Shown: positions 17,912 through 25,848, counted from the first letter of the stretch. The stretch is 64,000 nucleotides of DNA from Agromyces badenianii (GCF_003070885.1 NZ_CP028913.1:124001-188000), one strand, 5' to 3'. The notes: generated from the letters alone by a model not told the origin. Made by a program: numbers and translations.

Positions 17912-18322
17912 ATGACCGCACCGTCGAACGACGACGACCGCTCACTGTTCACGCTGATCGGCGAGCTGCCCGACACGATCTCGTCGCTCGTGCGAGCCGA
18001 GATCGACCAGATCAAGGCCGAGGTCTCGTACAAGGTCAAGCACTTCGGCATCGGCTCGGGGCTCGTCGCCGGCGCCGCGGTGGTCGGCATCTTCCTGCTC
18101 TTCACCCTGATCATCACCGGCATCTTCGCGCTCGCGCTCGTGATGCCCGCGTGGGCGGCCGCCCTGACCGTGTCTGGCGCGCTGCTGTTGATCATCGTGA
18201 TCCTGCTCTGGATCGCCTACATCAACTTCAAGCGGGGCGCCGAGCCCCTCGAGTCGATCGACAGCTTGAAGGCCGACCTCGACGCACTGAAGGGAACGGG
18301 TGACTATGACCGTCGTTACTGA
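17912..18322 (+). CDS. Phage-holin-family (superfamily III) membrane protein
   Basis: A 136-residue protein. The N-terminal amphipathic part is SLVRAEIDQIKAEVSYK, followed by two strong membrane helices (about 48-75 and 82-108) and a charged C-terminus. This matches the actinobacterial putative Actinobacteriophage holin family (PF07332), which occurs as ordinary chromosomal genes. There are no phage genes nearby, so lysis is not implied; an envelope function is more likely. A GGAGGT site lies ten bases before ATG. Its 3' end overlaps the next gene by 23 bp. Confidence 0.8.
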   Translation: MTAPSNDDDRSLFTLIGELPDTISSLVRAEIDQIKAEVSYKVKHFGIGSGLVAGAAVVGIFLLFTLIITGIFALALVMPAWAAALTVSGALLLIIVILLWIAYINFKRGAEPLESIDSLKADLDALKGTGDYDRRY

Positions 18323-18617
18323 TGCCACCGGCCCCAGCCCCTCCAAGCGCGACAGTGCCACGCGCGAGCGAAACCTCACCCGCGTGCAGGCGAGAATCGC
18401 GTCGCAGCAGGCGCGGGCCGACTTCGCCGAGACGCTCAACGCGCTCGAAGACAAGCTCAATGTGCCGAAGCAGGTGGGCAGGCGGGCCGCCCGCGCGAAG
18501 GTGAAGCTGCGCCGGTTCGCCGACGAGCAGCCGGCCGTCGCGTTCGCCGCAGCGGTCGGTCTGGTCGCCGCCGTCGGGGCCACGGTGTGGCTGGTCGTGC
18601 GAGCGAACCTCGACTGA
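18300..18617 (+). CDS. DUF3618-like protein with C-terminal membrane helix
   Basis: A 105-residue protein with an N-terminal helical region ARIASQQARADFAETLNALE, matching the DUF3618 pattern (R-x-x-L-x-x-T-x-x-x-L-x-x-K). A basic linker and one membrane helix near residues 80-100 follow. It completes the YtxH/holin-family operon. The start may be GTG 18300 (AAGGGA a few bases upstream) or ATG 18306. The function of the family is not established. Confidence 0.75.
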   Translation: MTMTVVTDATGPSPSKRDSATRERNLTRVQARIASQQARADFAETLNALEDKLNVPKQVGRRAARAKVKLRRFADEQPAVAFAAAVGLVAAVGATVWLVVRANLD

Positions 18618-18660
18618 TCGCCGCGTCGATCAGGGCGAACCAGAGCGAGCGGATGCCTCC

Positions 18661-19575
18661 GTGCCGACGACCCGACGCGGGGTGAGCGCCCGGGCGGCGG
18701 CCGAGACCACCGTCGACCGCGTGGCGGCCTCGGTGCGCGCCGACATCTTGAGCGGGGTGCTTCCGCCCGGCGCGCCGCTGCGGGAGGAAGCCGCAGCGGA
18801 ACAGCACGGGGTGTCGCGGCACACGGTGCGCGCCGCGTTCCAGCGGCTCGTGGCCGAGCGGCTCGCCGTCGCCGAGGCCTACCGCGGGGTGCGCGTGGCG
18901 AGCTTCGATCGGGCACATGTGATCGCGCTGCAGCAACTGCGTGCCGCGCTCGAGGTCGAGGCCGTGCGCATCGCGGGCGAGCGCCTCGGCGACGCGTGGC
19001 CCGACGAGGTGCTCGCGCCGGCGCGCGCGGCCCTCGACCGGCTCGACGTGCTCGCACGCACCGCACGCGACGCCGCGCGTCACGAGCACGACGCCGAGCG
19101 TCACGCGCACGACGCCGCGCGCGACGCCGAGCGTCACTCGCACGACGCCGCGCGCGACTCCGAGCGTCAGAGGGACACTGTCGCGTCAGAGGCAACGGAT
19201 TCCCTTCCTCCGACGCGACAGCGTTCCTCTGACGGCGGCGGCGGGGGCATCGGCGGGAGCGACGGCGGCGACGACGGGGGCGGCGGCTCCGACGGCGGCG
19301 GCGGCGGGCGAGACGAGGGGTGGCTCGAGGTCGAGCGCATCCACGCCGACTTCCACCGGGCGATCGTCGCGGCATCCGCGAGCCCCCGCATCATCGAGGC
19401 GCACGTCGCCCTCGGCAGCGAGCTGCTCCTCTTCCTCCTGCACGTGCGCCCGCACTACACGCTCGAGAGCCTCATCGCCGAGCACCGGGCGCTCCTCGAC
19501 GAGGTGCAGCACCGAGGTCCGGCCGCGATGCGCGAGCACCTCGAGCACTCCACGCGACTGCTCGTCGGCGGCTGA
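18661..19575 (+). CDS. GntR/FCD-type regulator carrying an in-frame palindromic element
   Basis: The N-terminus is a GntR winged helix (LPPGAPLREEAAAEQHGVSR then TVRAAFQRLVAE). The C-terminus is an FCD effector domain with RIHADFHRAIVAASASPRII and EHRALLDEV. FCD metal-binding His/Asp residues seem present. Between them, at about residues 138-220, lies foreign-looking sequence: tandem (R/E)RH-x-HDAAR repeats, then residues 169-191 encoded by the 68-bp palindrome, then a Gly/Ser/Asp stretch (about 192-215). Without it the protein would have the usual size of about 220 residues. GTG 18661 is the start. The target genes are unknown; the crt operon is the convergent neighbour. Confidence 0.82.
   Translation: MPTTRRGVSARAAAETTVDRVAASVRADILSGVLPPGAPLREEAAAEQHGVSRHTVRAAFQRLVAERLAVAEAYRGVRVASFDRAHVIALQQLRAALEVEAVRIAGERLGDAWPDEVLAPARAALDRLDVLARTARDAARHEHDAERHAHDAARDAERHSHDAARDSERQRDTVASEATDSLPPTRQRSSDGGGGGIGGSDGGDDGGGGSDGGGGGRDEGWLEVERIHADFHRAIVAASASPRIIEAHVALGSELLLFLLHVRPHYTLESLIAEHRALLDEVQHRGPAAMREHLEHSTRLLVGG
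19166..19233. repeat. 68-bp palindromic element, copy B (inside the GntR gene)
   Basis: It has the same four half-site layout as 1542-1609. The outer arms (19166-19187 with 19212-19233) match at 20 of 22 positions. It is read without stops in the regulator's frame, encoding residues 169-191. Because 68 is not a multiple of three, a compensating base or duplication must lie in the flanks. Confidence 0.85.
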
Positions 19576-19602
19576 GCGTTCGCCCCGAGCGGGCAGCGCT
19601 CA
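19573..19602. terminator. Bidirectional hairpin with both stop codons in its arms
   Basis: TGAGCG (19573-19578) pairs with CGCTCA (19597-19602), with inner GCCC/GGGC. The arm ends are the TGA of the GntR gene and the TCA (stop on the minus strand) of crtEb, so one structure can terminate both transcripts. Confidence 0.5.
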
Positions 19603-20484
19603 GGCCGTGATCGCCGCGTACCAGATCAGCAGCATCGTCACGAGGAATCCGACGACGTAGTTGATGCCGAGGAATCGCCTCCAGCCGGCGTTCGCCGAGC
19701 CCGATTCGGCGTCGGTCACGCCCGTGAAGGGCGCCGCCGCGACGATGTACGGCACCACGAGCACCGCCGCGAGCGGACCGGGCCACGACGTCGCGAGCAT
19801 GAGCACGCCGGCCAGCGCCCACATGCCGATCGCGAACCACACCGTGCGGCGCGCCCCCAGCACGGTCGCGATCGAGGCGATGCCGCCGGCGCGGTCGGGC
19901 ACGACGTCTTGCACGGCGCCGAACGCATGGCTCGCGATGCCCCACGCGAGGAACGCGAGGAGCAACGCGAAGAGCTGCGGCGTGAACGCCGCACCGGCGA
20001 GCACCAGTCCGTAGACCGCGGGGCTCACGAAGTGCACGCTCGAGGTGAGCGAGTCGAGGAACGGCACCTCCTTGAACCGCAGGCCCGGCACCGAGTACGC
20101 CGCGACCGCGAAGAGGCTGACCGCGAGCACCGCCCACGACGCCGGTCCGCCGAGCACGACGAGCGCCGCGACGAACGGCATGCACGTCGCGATCGCGGCG
20201 ATGATCGTGAGCCGGTGGCGGCCCGGCACGAGCAACGCGCCCTCGACGCCGCCCTTGCGCGGGTTCGCGGCATCCGATGCGTAGTCGAAGACGTCGTTCA
20301 CGCCGTACATCGCGAGGTTGTACGGCACGAGGAAGAAGAGCGTGCCGATGACGAGCGCGGCATCGATCTCACGGGTTGTGAGCAGGTACGCTGCGGCGAA
20401 GGGGAACGCGGTGTTCACCCAGCTCAGCGGGCGAGAGGCGGTGACCAGGTCGGCGACCGCGCTGCGGCGGGCGTCAGTCGGCAT
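19600..20484 (-). CDS. crtEb: Lycopene elongase/hydratase (UbiA-family prenyltransferase)
   Basis: A 294-residue membrane protein with about eight helices. The Asp-rich prenyl-diphosphate motif is NDVFDYASD (N-D-x-x-D-x-x-x-D) near residue 63, and the second motif is around AFGAVQDVVPDRAGGI. In the corynebacterial pathway CrtEb adds C5 units from DMAPP to both ends of lycopene, giving the C50 flavuxanthin. It is the last gene of the crt operon. Its start overlaps the end of crtYf by 11 bp. Membership of the carotenoid cluster makes this far more likely than a quinone or heme prenyltransferase. Confidence 0.92.
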   Translation of the reverse strand: MPTDARRSAVADLVTASRPLSWVNTAFPFAAAYLLTTREIDAALVIGTLFFLVPYNLAMYGVNDVFDYASDAANPRKGGVEGALLVPGRHRLTIIAAIATCMPFVAALVVLGGPASWAVLAVSLFAVAAYSVPGLRFKEVPFLDSLTSSVHFVSPAVYGLVLAGAAFTPQLFALLLAFLAWGIASHAFGAVQDVVPDRAGGIASIATVLGARRTVWFAIGMWALAGVLMLATSWPGPLAAVLVVPYIVAAAPFTGVTDAESGSANAGWRRFLGINYVVGFLVTMLLIWYAAITA

Positions 20485-20779
20485 CGGTCCGCCCTCCGAG
20501 GAGATTCCAGAGCCCGCTGAGCAGCAGGATGCCGGCGATCGGGTACGCGAGGTCTTCGATGGGGGCGAGGCCGAGGCGCACCCCCCAGATGTGCGCGTCG
20601 GCGTAGTCGAAGAGGCCCGTGGCGATCATGATCGAGTCGAAGGCGATGGTCAGCGCCACGAGCACGAGCGCCGAGATCAGCACCGCCCGCCCGTGGCCCC
20701 TCGGCGCGCGTCGCCAGCCGAGCGCCGCGACGACGACGGCGACCGCGAGGAACACCGCGGAGAGCAGCAGGTAGGTCAC
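20474..20779 (-). CDS. crtYf: C50 carotenoid cyclase subunit
   Basis: A 101-residue protein with three hydrophobic helices and the lycopene-cyclase-domain signature: FDSIMIATGLFDY, followed by APIEDLAYPI. It forms a heterodimeric cyclase with the preceding gene product, closing the ends of flavuxanthin; CrtYe/Yf give epsilon rings in Corynebacterium. GTG 20779 overlaps the crtYe stop (GTGA), indicating coupled translation and fixed subunit ratio. The ring type (epsilon, gamma or beta) cannot be read reliably from sequence. Confidence 0.9.
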   Translation of the reverse strand: MTYLLLSAVFLAVAVVVAALGWRRAPRGHGRAVLISALVLVALTIAFDSIMIATGLFDYADAHIWGVRLGLAPIEDLAYPIAGILLLSGLWNLLGGRTDAD

Positions 20780-21108
20780 CGGCGGGCCTCCTTCGCCGCG
20801 ATCAGGCGCAGCACTCCCGTGTAGAGCACGAGCGTGAGGTAGCAGAGGAACGCCAGGAACACGAGCTCCTCGAGCGGCAGCTCGGGCGCCAGCAGGATGC
20901 CGGTGCTCACCGTGTTCTCGGCGCGGTGGAAGATGCCGAGGCCGATGCCGGCGAGGTCCCACACGAGGAAGAAGACGAGACCGATGACGAGCACGACCGC
21001 TGCGCGCCAGCGCCGGCGGGCCGCGGCGAACACGAGCCGGAAGCGAACGTCGAGCAGCACCATGCACGCGATGCCGCCGAGCAGCACGCCGAGGTAGACG
21101 AAGGTCAT
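20776..21108 (-). CDS. crtYe: C50 carotenoid cyclase subunit
   Basis: The 110-residue product has three membrane helices. FFLVWDLAGIGLGIFH and LLAPELPLEELVFLAFLCY carry the acidic PxE(E) motif needed for cyclase activity. It is the first half of the two-part cyclase (crtYe-crtYf) typical of actinobacteria. Start ATG 21108 overlaps the crtI stop by 4 bp. The frame is open further upstream through crtI, but the ATG matches the family N-terminus MTFVYLG. Confidence 0.9.
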   Translation of the reverse strand: MTFVYLGVLLGGIACMVLLDVRFRLVFAAARRRWRAAVVLVIGLVFFLVWDLAGIGLGIFHRAENTVSTGILLAPELPLEELVFLAFLCYLTLVLYTGVLRLIAAKEARR

Positions 21109-22670
21109 GCCGGCACGCTCCGCACCTCGGGCTCGGCGAGCGGGCCGGCGCCGCGGTCGCCGCGCAGGGCCTTCGCCACGAGCTCGGCGCTGATGAGGCA
21201 CATCGGCAGTCCGATGCCGGGCACCGTGGTCGCGCCGGCGAAGTACAGGTCGCTCACCGTCCGCGAGGCGGTGCGGCCGCGCAGGAAGGCGCTCTGGCGC
21301 AGCACGTGCGCCGGCCCGAGCGCCGAGCCGCGCCACGAGTTGAACTCCGAGGCGAAGTCGCCCGGCCCCACGGTTCGGCGCACGACCACGCGGTCGGCGA
21401 GGTCGGCGACGCCCGTCCAGGCCGAGATCTGCTCGATCGCGGCGTCGGCGATGCGCTCGACGGTCGCGTCGCCGGCACCGTCGACCCCGCCGTGCCCGAT
21501 GCCCGGGTCGGCCGGCACCGGCACGAGCACGAAGAGGTTCTCGTGCCCGGGCGGCGCCGCCGTCGGGTCGGTCGCGCTCGGCTTGCACACGTACAGCGAC
21601 GCCGGGTCGGGCACCGACGGGTTCCGACCGAAGATGCGGTCGAAGTTCTCGCCCCAGTCCTCGGTGAACAACAGGTTGTGGTGCAGCAGCTGCGGCAGCC
21701 CGCCGCGCACGCCGAGCATCACGAGCACGGCGCCCGGCCCGGGATCGGCTCGGCGCCACGAGGCATCCGACCTGCTTCGCAGCTCTGGCGGCAGCAGCGC
21801 CGTCTCGGTGTGGTGCACGTCGGCCGCCGAGACGACGAGGTCAGCGTCGACCAGGTGGGCGGTGCCGTCGCGATCGAGGTAGCGGATGCCGCGGGCCGCC
21901 CCCGACTCGACCCGAATCTCGGTGACCCGGGCGTTCGTCACGATCTGCGCGCCGGCCCGCTGCGCCAGCCGGGCGACGCTGTCGATGACCTCGCGGAAGC
22001 CGCCCTGGGGGTAGTAGACGCCGTCATCGAGGTCGAAGTGGCTCATCAGGTGGTACATGCTCGGCGCCGCCGACGGCGAGGTGCCGAGGAAGACCGCGGG
22101 GTAGCCGAGCACCTGCCGAAGCCGCTCGTCGCGGAATCCGCGCGCGACGAAGCGGTCAAGCGGCTGCAGGAGCAGTCGGCCGAGCCGGCCGAGCCGCCGC
22201 AGCACCGGCGGCACGAGCAGCGAGCGCGGCGACGAGAAGTCGTTGTAGAGGAAGTGGTCGAGCGCCAGCTGCGTCGTCTCCTCGGCCGAGTCGAGGTGGC
22301 GCTCGAGCGCCCGGCCGGCACCCGGCTCGATCGCCTCGAACGTCGCGGCGGCGCGTGCCCGGTCGGCGACCACGTCGAGGGGCTCGTCGTGGCGCTCGAA
22401 GAACACGCGGTAGCCCGGTTCGAGTCGCACGAGGTCGAGCTCGGCGTCGGCGCTCGTGCCCATCAGCCGGAAGAAGTGCTCGAACACCTCGGGCATGAGG
22501 TACCACGACGGGCCGGTGTCGAAGCTGAAGCCCTCGGCATCCCACCGTCCGGCGCGACCCCCGACGGTGTCGTGCGCCTCGTAGACCGTGACCTCGTGCC
22601 CGTCGCGAGCGAGGAGTGCGGCCGTCGCGAGGCCGGCGATGCCGCCTCCGACGACGGCGACCCGGCTCAT
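21105..22670 (-). CDS. crtI: Phytoene desaturase
   Basis: A 521-residue flavoprotein. The N-terminus VAVVGGGIAGLATAALLARD is the dinucleotide-binding fold. FSFDTGPSWYLMPEVFEHFF and the C-terminal LYFAGATTVPGIGLPMCLIS are the CrtI signatures. It converts phytoene stepwise to lycopene, the substrate of the elongase encoded downstream. ATG 22670 overlaps the crtB stop in ATGA. The frame stays open for 300 codons upstream through crtB, which is a shadow and not part of the gene. Confidence 0.96.
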   Translation of the reverse strand: MSRVAVVGGGIAGLATAALLARDGHEVTVYEAHDTVGGRAGRWDAEGFSFDTGPSWYLMPEVFEHFFRLMGTSADAELDLVRLEPGYRVFFERHDEPLDVVADRARAAATFEAIEPGAGRALERHLDSAEETTQLALDHFLYNDFSSPRSLLVPPVLRRLGRLGRLLLQPLDRFVARGFRDERLRQVLGYPAVFLGTSPSAAPSMYHLMSHFDLDDGVYYPQGGFREVIDSVARLAQRAGAQIVTNARVTEIRVESGAARGIRYLDRDGTAHLVDADLVVSAADVHHTETALLPPELRSRSDASWRRADPGPGAVLVMLGVRGGLPQLLHHNLLFTEDWGENFDRIFGRNPSVPDPASLYVCKPSATDPTAAPPGHENLFVLVPVPADPGIGHGGVDGAGDATVERIADAAIEQISAWTGVADLADRVVVRRTVGPGDFASEFNSWRGSALGPAHVLRQSAFLRGRTASRTVSDLYFAGATTVPGIGLPMCLISAELVAKALRGDRGAGPLAEPEVRSVPA

Positions 22671-23587
22671 GCCGTCGCCTCGGGCACCGGCGCAGCTGCC
22701 GGGGCGTGCGCCGGGCCGCGCGACCGCGACCCGGCGGCGCGCGCGAGCAGCAGGAGCTTCTGCGGCGTCGGCACGCTGACCCTGACCGTGAGCAGTTCGC
22801 TCGCCGGGGTGCGGCGCAGCCGCTCGGAGAGGGCGGAAAACAGGGCGTGCGCGGCGGCGACGGCCCTGCGGCATCCGCTCGGAAGTTCGGGAATCACCTC
22901 GCCCGCGATCCGGAGGTCTCGATCGATGTCGTCGAGCAGCCGCGCCTTCTCGGCCTCGCTGAGGTGCGCCGGGTCGATTCCGGGAAAGTAGCGGCGCCCG
23001 AGCGACTCGTAGTCGTCGGCGAGATCGCGCAGGAAGTTGACCTTCTGGAATGCGGCGCCCAGATGACGGGCACCGCGCTGCCACCGCTCGTCGCGGGCGG
23101 CGTCGGCGGGCAGCCCCTCGCTGAACGCGCGCAGGCACATGAGCCCGACGACCTCGGCCGAGCCGTGGATGTAGTCGCGCAACTCGTCGTCGTCGAACTC
23201 GACCGGGTCGAGATCGCGACGCATCGACGCGAAGAACGGGCGGGTCAGCTCGCTCCCGAACCCCGTGGCGCGTGCGGTCTGCGCGAAGGCGTGCACGACG
23301 AGGTTCGAGCTGTACCCGCGGGCGATCGCCTGCTCGGTCTCCACCTCGAGCGCGTCGAGCATCGCACGGCGTTCCTCGAGCCCGAGCCCGGCTTCTTCGG
23401 CCGGACCGTCGACGATCTCGTCGGCGATGCGCACGAGCGCGTAGATGTCGGCGACGTGGACGCGAACCGTTCGCGAGCACAACCGGCTCGCGAGGCCGAA
23501 CGAGGTCGAGTAGTGCGAGATCACCTGCGCTGAGCCGAGGCGCGCTGCGCGGTCGTAGAGGGCGAGGCCGGTCGTCGGCGCGGTCAT
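22667..23587 (-). CDS. crtB: Phytoene synthase
   Basis: A 306-residue squalene/phytoene synthase. The two Asp motifs are ADEIVD (about residues 55-60) and NFLRDLADDY (about 184-193), and GLMCLRAF is the usual helix between them. It condenses two GGPP to phytoene at the membrane surface. The start is ATG 23587, overlapping the crtE stop (ATGA), rather than the upstream in-frame codon. The Ala/Pro-rich tail of about 25 residues is extra. Confidence 0.95.
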   Translation of the reverse strand: MTAPTTGLALYDRAARLGSAQVISHYSTSFGLASRLCSRTVRVHVADIYALVRIADEIVDGPAEEAGLGLEERRAMLDALEVETEQAIARGYSSNLVVHAFAQTARATGFGSELTRPFFASMRRDLDPVEFDDDELRDYIHGSAEVVGLMCLRAFSEGLPADAARDERWQRGARHLGAAFQKVNFLRDLADDYESLGRRYFPGIDPAHLSEAEKARLLDDIDRDLRIAGEVIPELPSGCRRAVAAAHALFSALSERLRRTPASELLTVRVSVPTPQKLLLLARAAGSRSRGPAHAPAAAPVPEATA

Positions 23588-24660
23588 CGCGCACGCTCCA
23601 CGCACGCGCGGGCCGTGAGCGTCAGCGCCTCGTGCAGGCCTTGGGGCAGGTCCGACCCGGTGATGGCGTCGACGGCGGCGGCGCAGCGCTCGTCGATGAG
23701 TCGCTCGACGCGTTCCCTGGCGCCGCTCGACTCGATCGCCGAGCGAAGCCGGGCCGCCTCGGCGTCATCGAGCTCGGGCGTGCCGAACCCCGCAGCGGCC
23801 TGCGCCCAGTCGGGATGCTCCCGGGCATACGCGATGAGCAGGGTCTCCTTGCCCTCGCGCAGGTCGCTGAGCGCCGACTTGCCGGTGACCTCCACGGAAC
23901 CGTAGACGCCGAGCACGTCGTCTCGCAGCTGGAACGCGACGCCGAGATGGCGGCCGATCTCGCCGAGGCGCGCGACGGATGCGGCGGAGGCTCCGCCGAG
24001 CATCGCCCCGGCCTGGAGCGGTGCGCTGAACGAGTACGACGCGGTCTTGTTCTCGATCATGGCGAGGATGTCGCGCTCGCCGGGTGCATCGCCGGCATGA
24101 CGGACGGCGTGGCGCACGTCGGCGTGCTCGCCGGCGGCCGCGAGGAAGACGCACTCGTCGACGATCTCGAGCACCGCCCTGCGCACCGCCCGCGGTGCCT
24201 CGAGTTCGGCGACCACCCGCAGCGCACCGCTGATGAGCAGGTCGCCCGCGAGGATCGCGGATGCCTCGCCGTACTCGTGCGCCCAGTCGGCGGGCAGCCC
24301 GCGGTCGATGCTCTCGAGGGCGAAGCGCCCGGCGACGTTCGGCGCTCCCCGGCGCACGAGGTCGTGATCGATCACGTCGTCGTGCATGAGGAAGGCGGTG
24401 TGCAGGAGCTCGAAGGCGGCGGCGAGTCGCACGGCCTCGGTCGTGCTCGAACCCGCGTACGCGGCATGGGCGGCGAGCACGAGCTCGGGCCGGATGCGCT
24501 TGCCCCCCGCGGCGCCGTCGCGCGCGGACTCCCAGAGCCGCACATAGTCGTCGCCGTGCCGGGCGGCCCGTTCGAGGCGTTCGGCGAAGAACTCGTCGAT
24601 GAACTCGCCGACCGCGGCGGTGCCGGCTTGGAGCGGGCGGGCGAGGGTTGCGCCGATCAT
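23584..24660 (-). CDS. crtE: Geranylgeranyl diphosphate synthase
   Basis: A 358-residue trans-prenyltransferase. The first Asp-rich motif is LMHDDVIDHD and the second LRDDVLGVYG. GKRIRPELVLAAH is the diphosphate-binding Lys/Arg stretch, and GKSALSDLREGKETLL is family-typical. It extends FPP or DMAPP with IPP to C20. ATG 24660 overlaps the idi stop by 4 bp. It is the second gene of the minus-strand operon, so precursor supply is encoded first. Confidence 0.95.
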   Translation of the reverse strand: MIGATLARPLQAGTAAVGEFIDEFFAERLERAARHGDDYVRLWESARDGAAGGKRIRPELVLAAHAAYAGSSTTEAVRLAAAFELLHTAFLMHDDVIDHDLVRRGAPNVAGRFALESIDRGLPADWAHEYGEASAILAGDLLISGALRVVAELEAPRAVRRAVLEIVDECVFLAAAGEHADVRHAVRHAGDAPGERDILAMIENKTASYSFSAPLQAGAMLGGASAASVARLGEIGRHLGVAFQLRDDVLGVYGSVEVTGKSALSDLREGKETLLIAYAREHPDWAQAAAGFGTPELDDAEAARLRSAIESSGARERVERLIDERCAAAVDAITGSDLPQGLHEALTLTARACVERAR

Positions 24661-25220
24661 GACGCCAAGGCCGCGCGCTGATCGAGGGAACCGCCGAGGA
24701 ACGGCAGCAACTGCGCCTGCAGCACGAGCCACGGGCTGAACACCCAGGGCGCATGCTCGATGGCCGGAGCGAGGCGATCGGGATGCACCCAGGCGAAGTC
24801 CATCACCTCGCCGGGGTGCGGTTCGAGGTCGGATGTCGCACGCGCCGTGTAGACGGGGCAGAGCTCGTTCTCGACGAGCCCCGAGGCATCCGTCGCCCGG
24901 TAGTGGAAGAAGGGAAGCACCGGCTCGATGGCGTCGAGCGAGAGGCCGAGCTCGAACTCGCCGCGGCGGCGGATCGCATGCACGAGGGTCTCTGCTGGCG
25001 CCGGATGGCCGCAGAACGAGTTGGTCCAGACGCCGGGCCACGTCTGCTTCGACAGCGCGCGACGGGTCACGAGGAGTTCGTCGCGCTCGTTGAAGACGTG
25101 GCAGGAGAAGGCCAGATGCCGGGCGGTGTCTGCGCCGTGCACGCTCGACTTCGGCGCCCGGCCGATGGGACGGTCGTCAGCGTCGAGTAGGACGACCTCT
25201 TCGATGTCACTGAGGGTCAT
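24657..25220 (-). CDS. idi: Isopentenyl-diphosphate delta-isomerase, type 1
   Basis: A 187-residue Nudix-fold isomerase. The catalytic cysteine is in TNSFCGHP and the catalytic glutamate in ENELCPVY. It interconverts IPP and DMAPP, providing the C5 donor for both GGPP synthesis and the CrtEb elongation step. ATG 25220 is chosen because GGAG stands five bases upstream; ATG 25235 is in frame and would be nearly leaderless from a TATCCT box (25250-25245). It is first in the crt operon and divergent from the MarR gene. Confidence 0.93.
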   Translation of the reverse strand: MTLSDIEEVVLLDADDRPIGRAPKSSVHGADTARHLAFSCHVFNERDELLVTRRALSKQTWPGVWTNSFCGHPAPAETLVHAIRRRGEFELGLSLDAIEPVLPFFHYRATDASGLVENELCPVYTARATSDLEPHPGEVMDFAWVHPDRLAPAIEHAPWVFSPWLVLQAQLLPFLGGSLDQRAALAS

Positions 25221-25255
25221 GCTGACTCCAGACATTCACTGAATAGGATAATAAT

Positions 25256-25289
25256 TAGCTTAGCTAGAAATATACTAGATTGGCTAGAA
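25256..25289. promoter_or_regulatory. Probable MarR/CrtR operator between idi and the regulator gene
   Basis: TAGCTTAGCTAGAA (25256-25269) and TAGATTGGCTAGAA (25276-25289) are direct repeats 20 bp apart, about two helical turns, in unusually A+T-rich DNA. Each contains CTAG-centred partial dyads. They cover the -10 of the regulator gene and lie just upstream of idi. Confidence 0.6.
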
Positions 25290-25299
25290 TCACACCATG
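25285..25299 (+). promoter_or_regulatory. Leaderless promoter of the MarR gene
   Basis: TAGAAT (25285-25290), CACACC, ATG 25297. The -10 box overlaps the second operator repeat, which suggests autoregulation. Confidence 0.6.
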
Positions 25300-25848
25300 G
25301 CAACTGAGCGGGAGGGGCGGCACGACATCGCGGCCGCGATGCACGACCCCCGCATCTCCGACCACGACGAGCAGCTCGTGGATCGGCACGGACTCGACGA
25401 CGAAGCCGTCGACCAGATCGTGCGCGTGATGCAGAGCCTGCGCGGCTGGCACGACGCCGAGCGTCGCATGAGCGAGGCGTCGAGCCGGTACATGAAGCTC
25501 AACACCACCGACATGCGCGCCCTGCGCTTTCTCATCGCCGCGCGCAACCAGCGCGAGATCGTCACCCCCGGCGCTCTCAGCGAGTACCTCGGCATCTCGA
25601 GCGCGTCGACCACGAAGCTCCTCGACCGGCTCGAGCACGGCGCACACCTCGTGCGCGCACCGCACCCGACCGACCGGCGGGCGCTCGCCATCTCGGTGAC
25701 CGACGCAACCCGCATCGTCGCCCGCGAGACCGTGGGCCGGCAGCACGCCCGGCGGTTCGCCGCCGCCGCCGCGCTCGCGCCGGCGGAGCGCGAGGTCGTC
25801 ATCCGGTTCCTCGACGCGCTCAGCGCGACCGAACTCGATCAGGACTGA
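25297..25848 (+). CDS. MarR-family regulator of the carotenoid operon (CrtR-like)
   Basis: A 183-residue MarR protein. The winged helix spans about residues 80-140, with recognition helix ISSASTTKLLDRLEHGAHLV and wing APHPTDRRALAISVTD. Dimerisation helices lie at both ends. In Corynebacterium glutamicum a divergent MarR regulator, CrtR, represses the crt operon and is relieved by GGPP. Position, orientation and the shared operator support the same role here. Identity with CrtR is inferred, not shown. It overlaps the convergent downstream gene by 10 bp. Confidence 0.88.
   Translation: MATEREGRHDIAAAMHDPRISDHDEQLVDRHGLDDEAVDQIVRVMQSLRGWHDAERRMSEASSRYMKLNTTDMRALRFLIAARNQREIVTPGALSEYLGISSASTTKLLDRLEHGAHLVRAPHPTDRRALAISVTDATRIVARETVGRQHARRFAAAAALAPAEREVVIRFLDALSATELDQD

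Noticed and set aside
17912..18322. Prophage indicated by a holin-family gene
   Set aside because: No other phage gene lies nearby, and this holin family is a usual chromosomal partner of YtxH and DUF3618 proteins.
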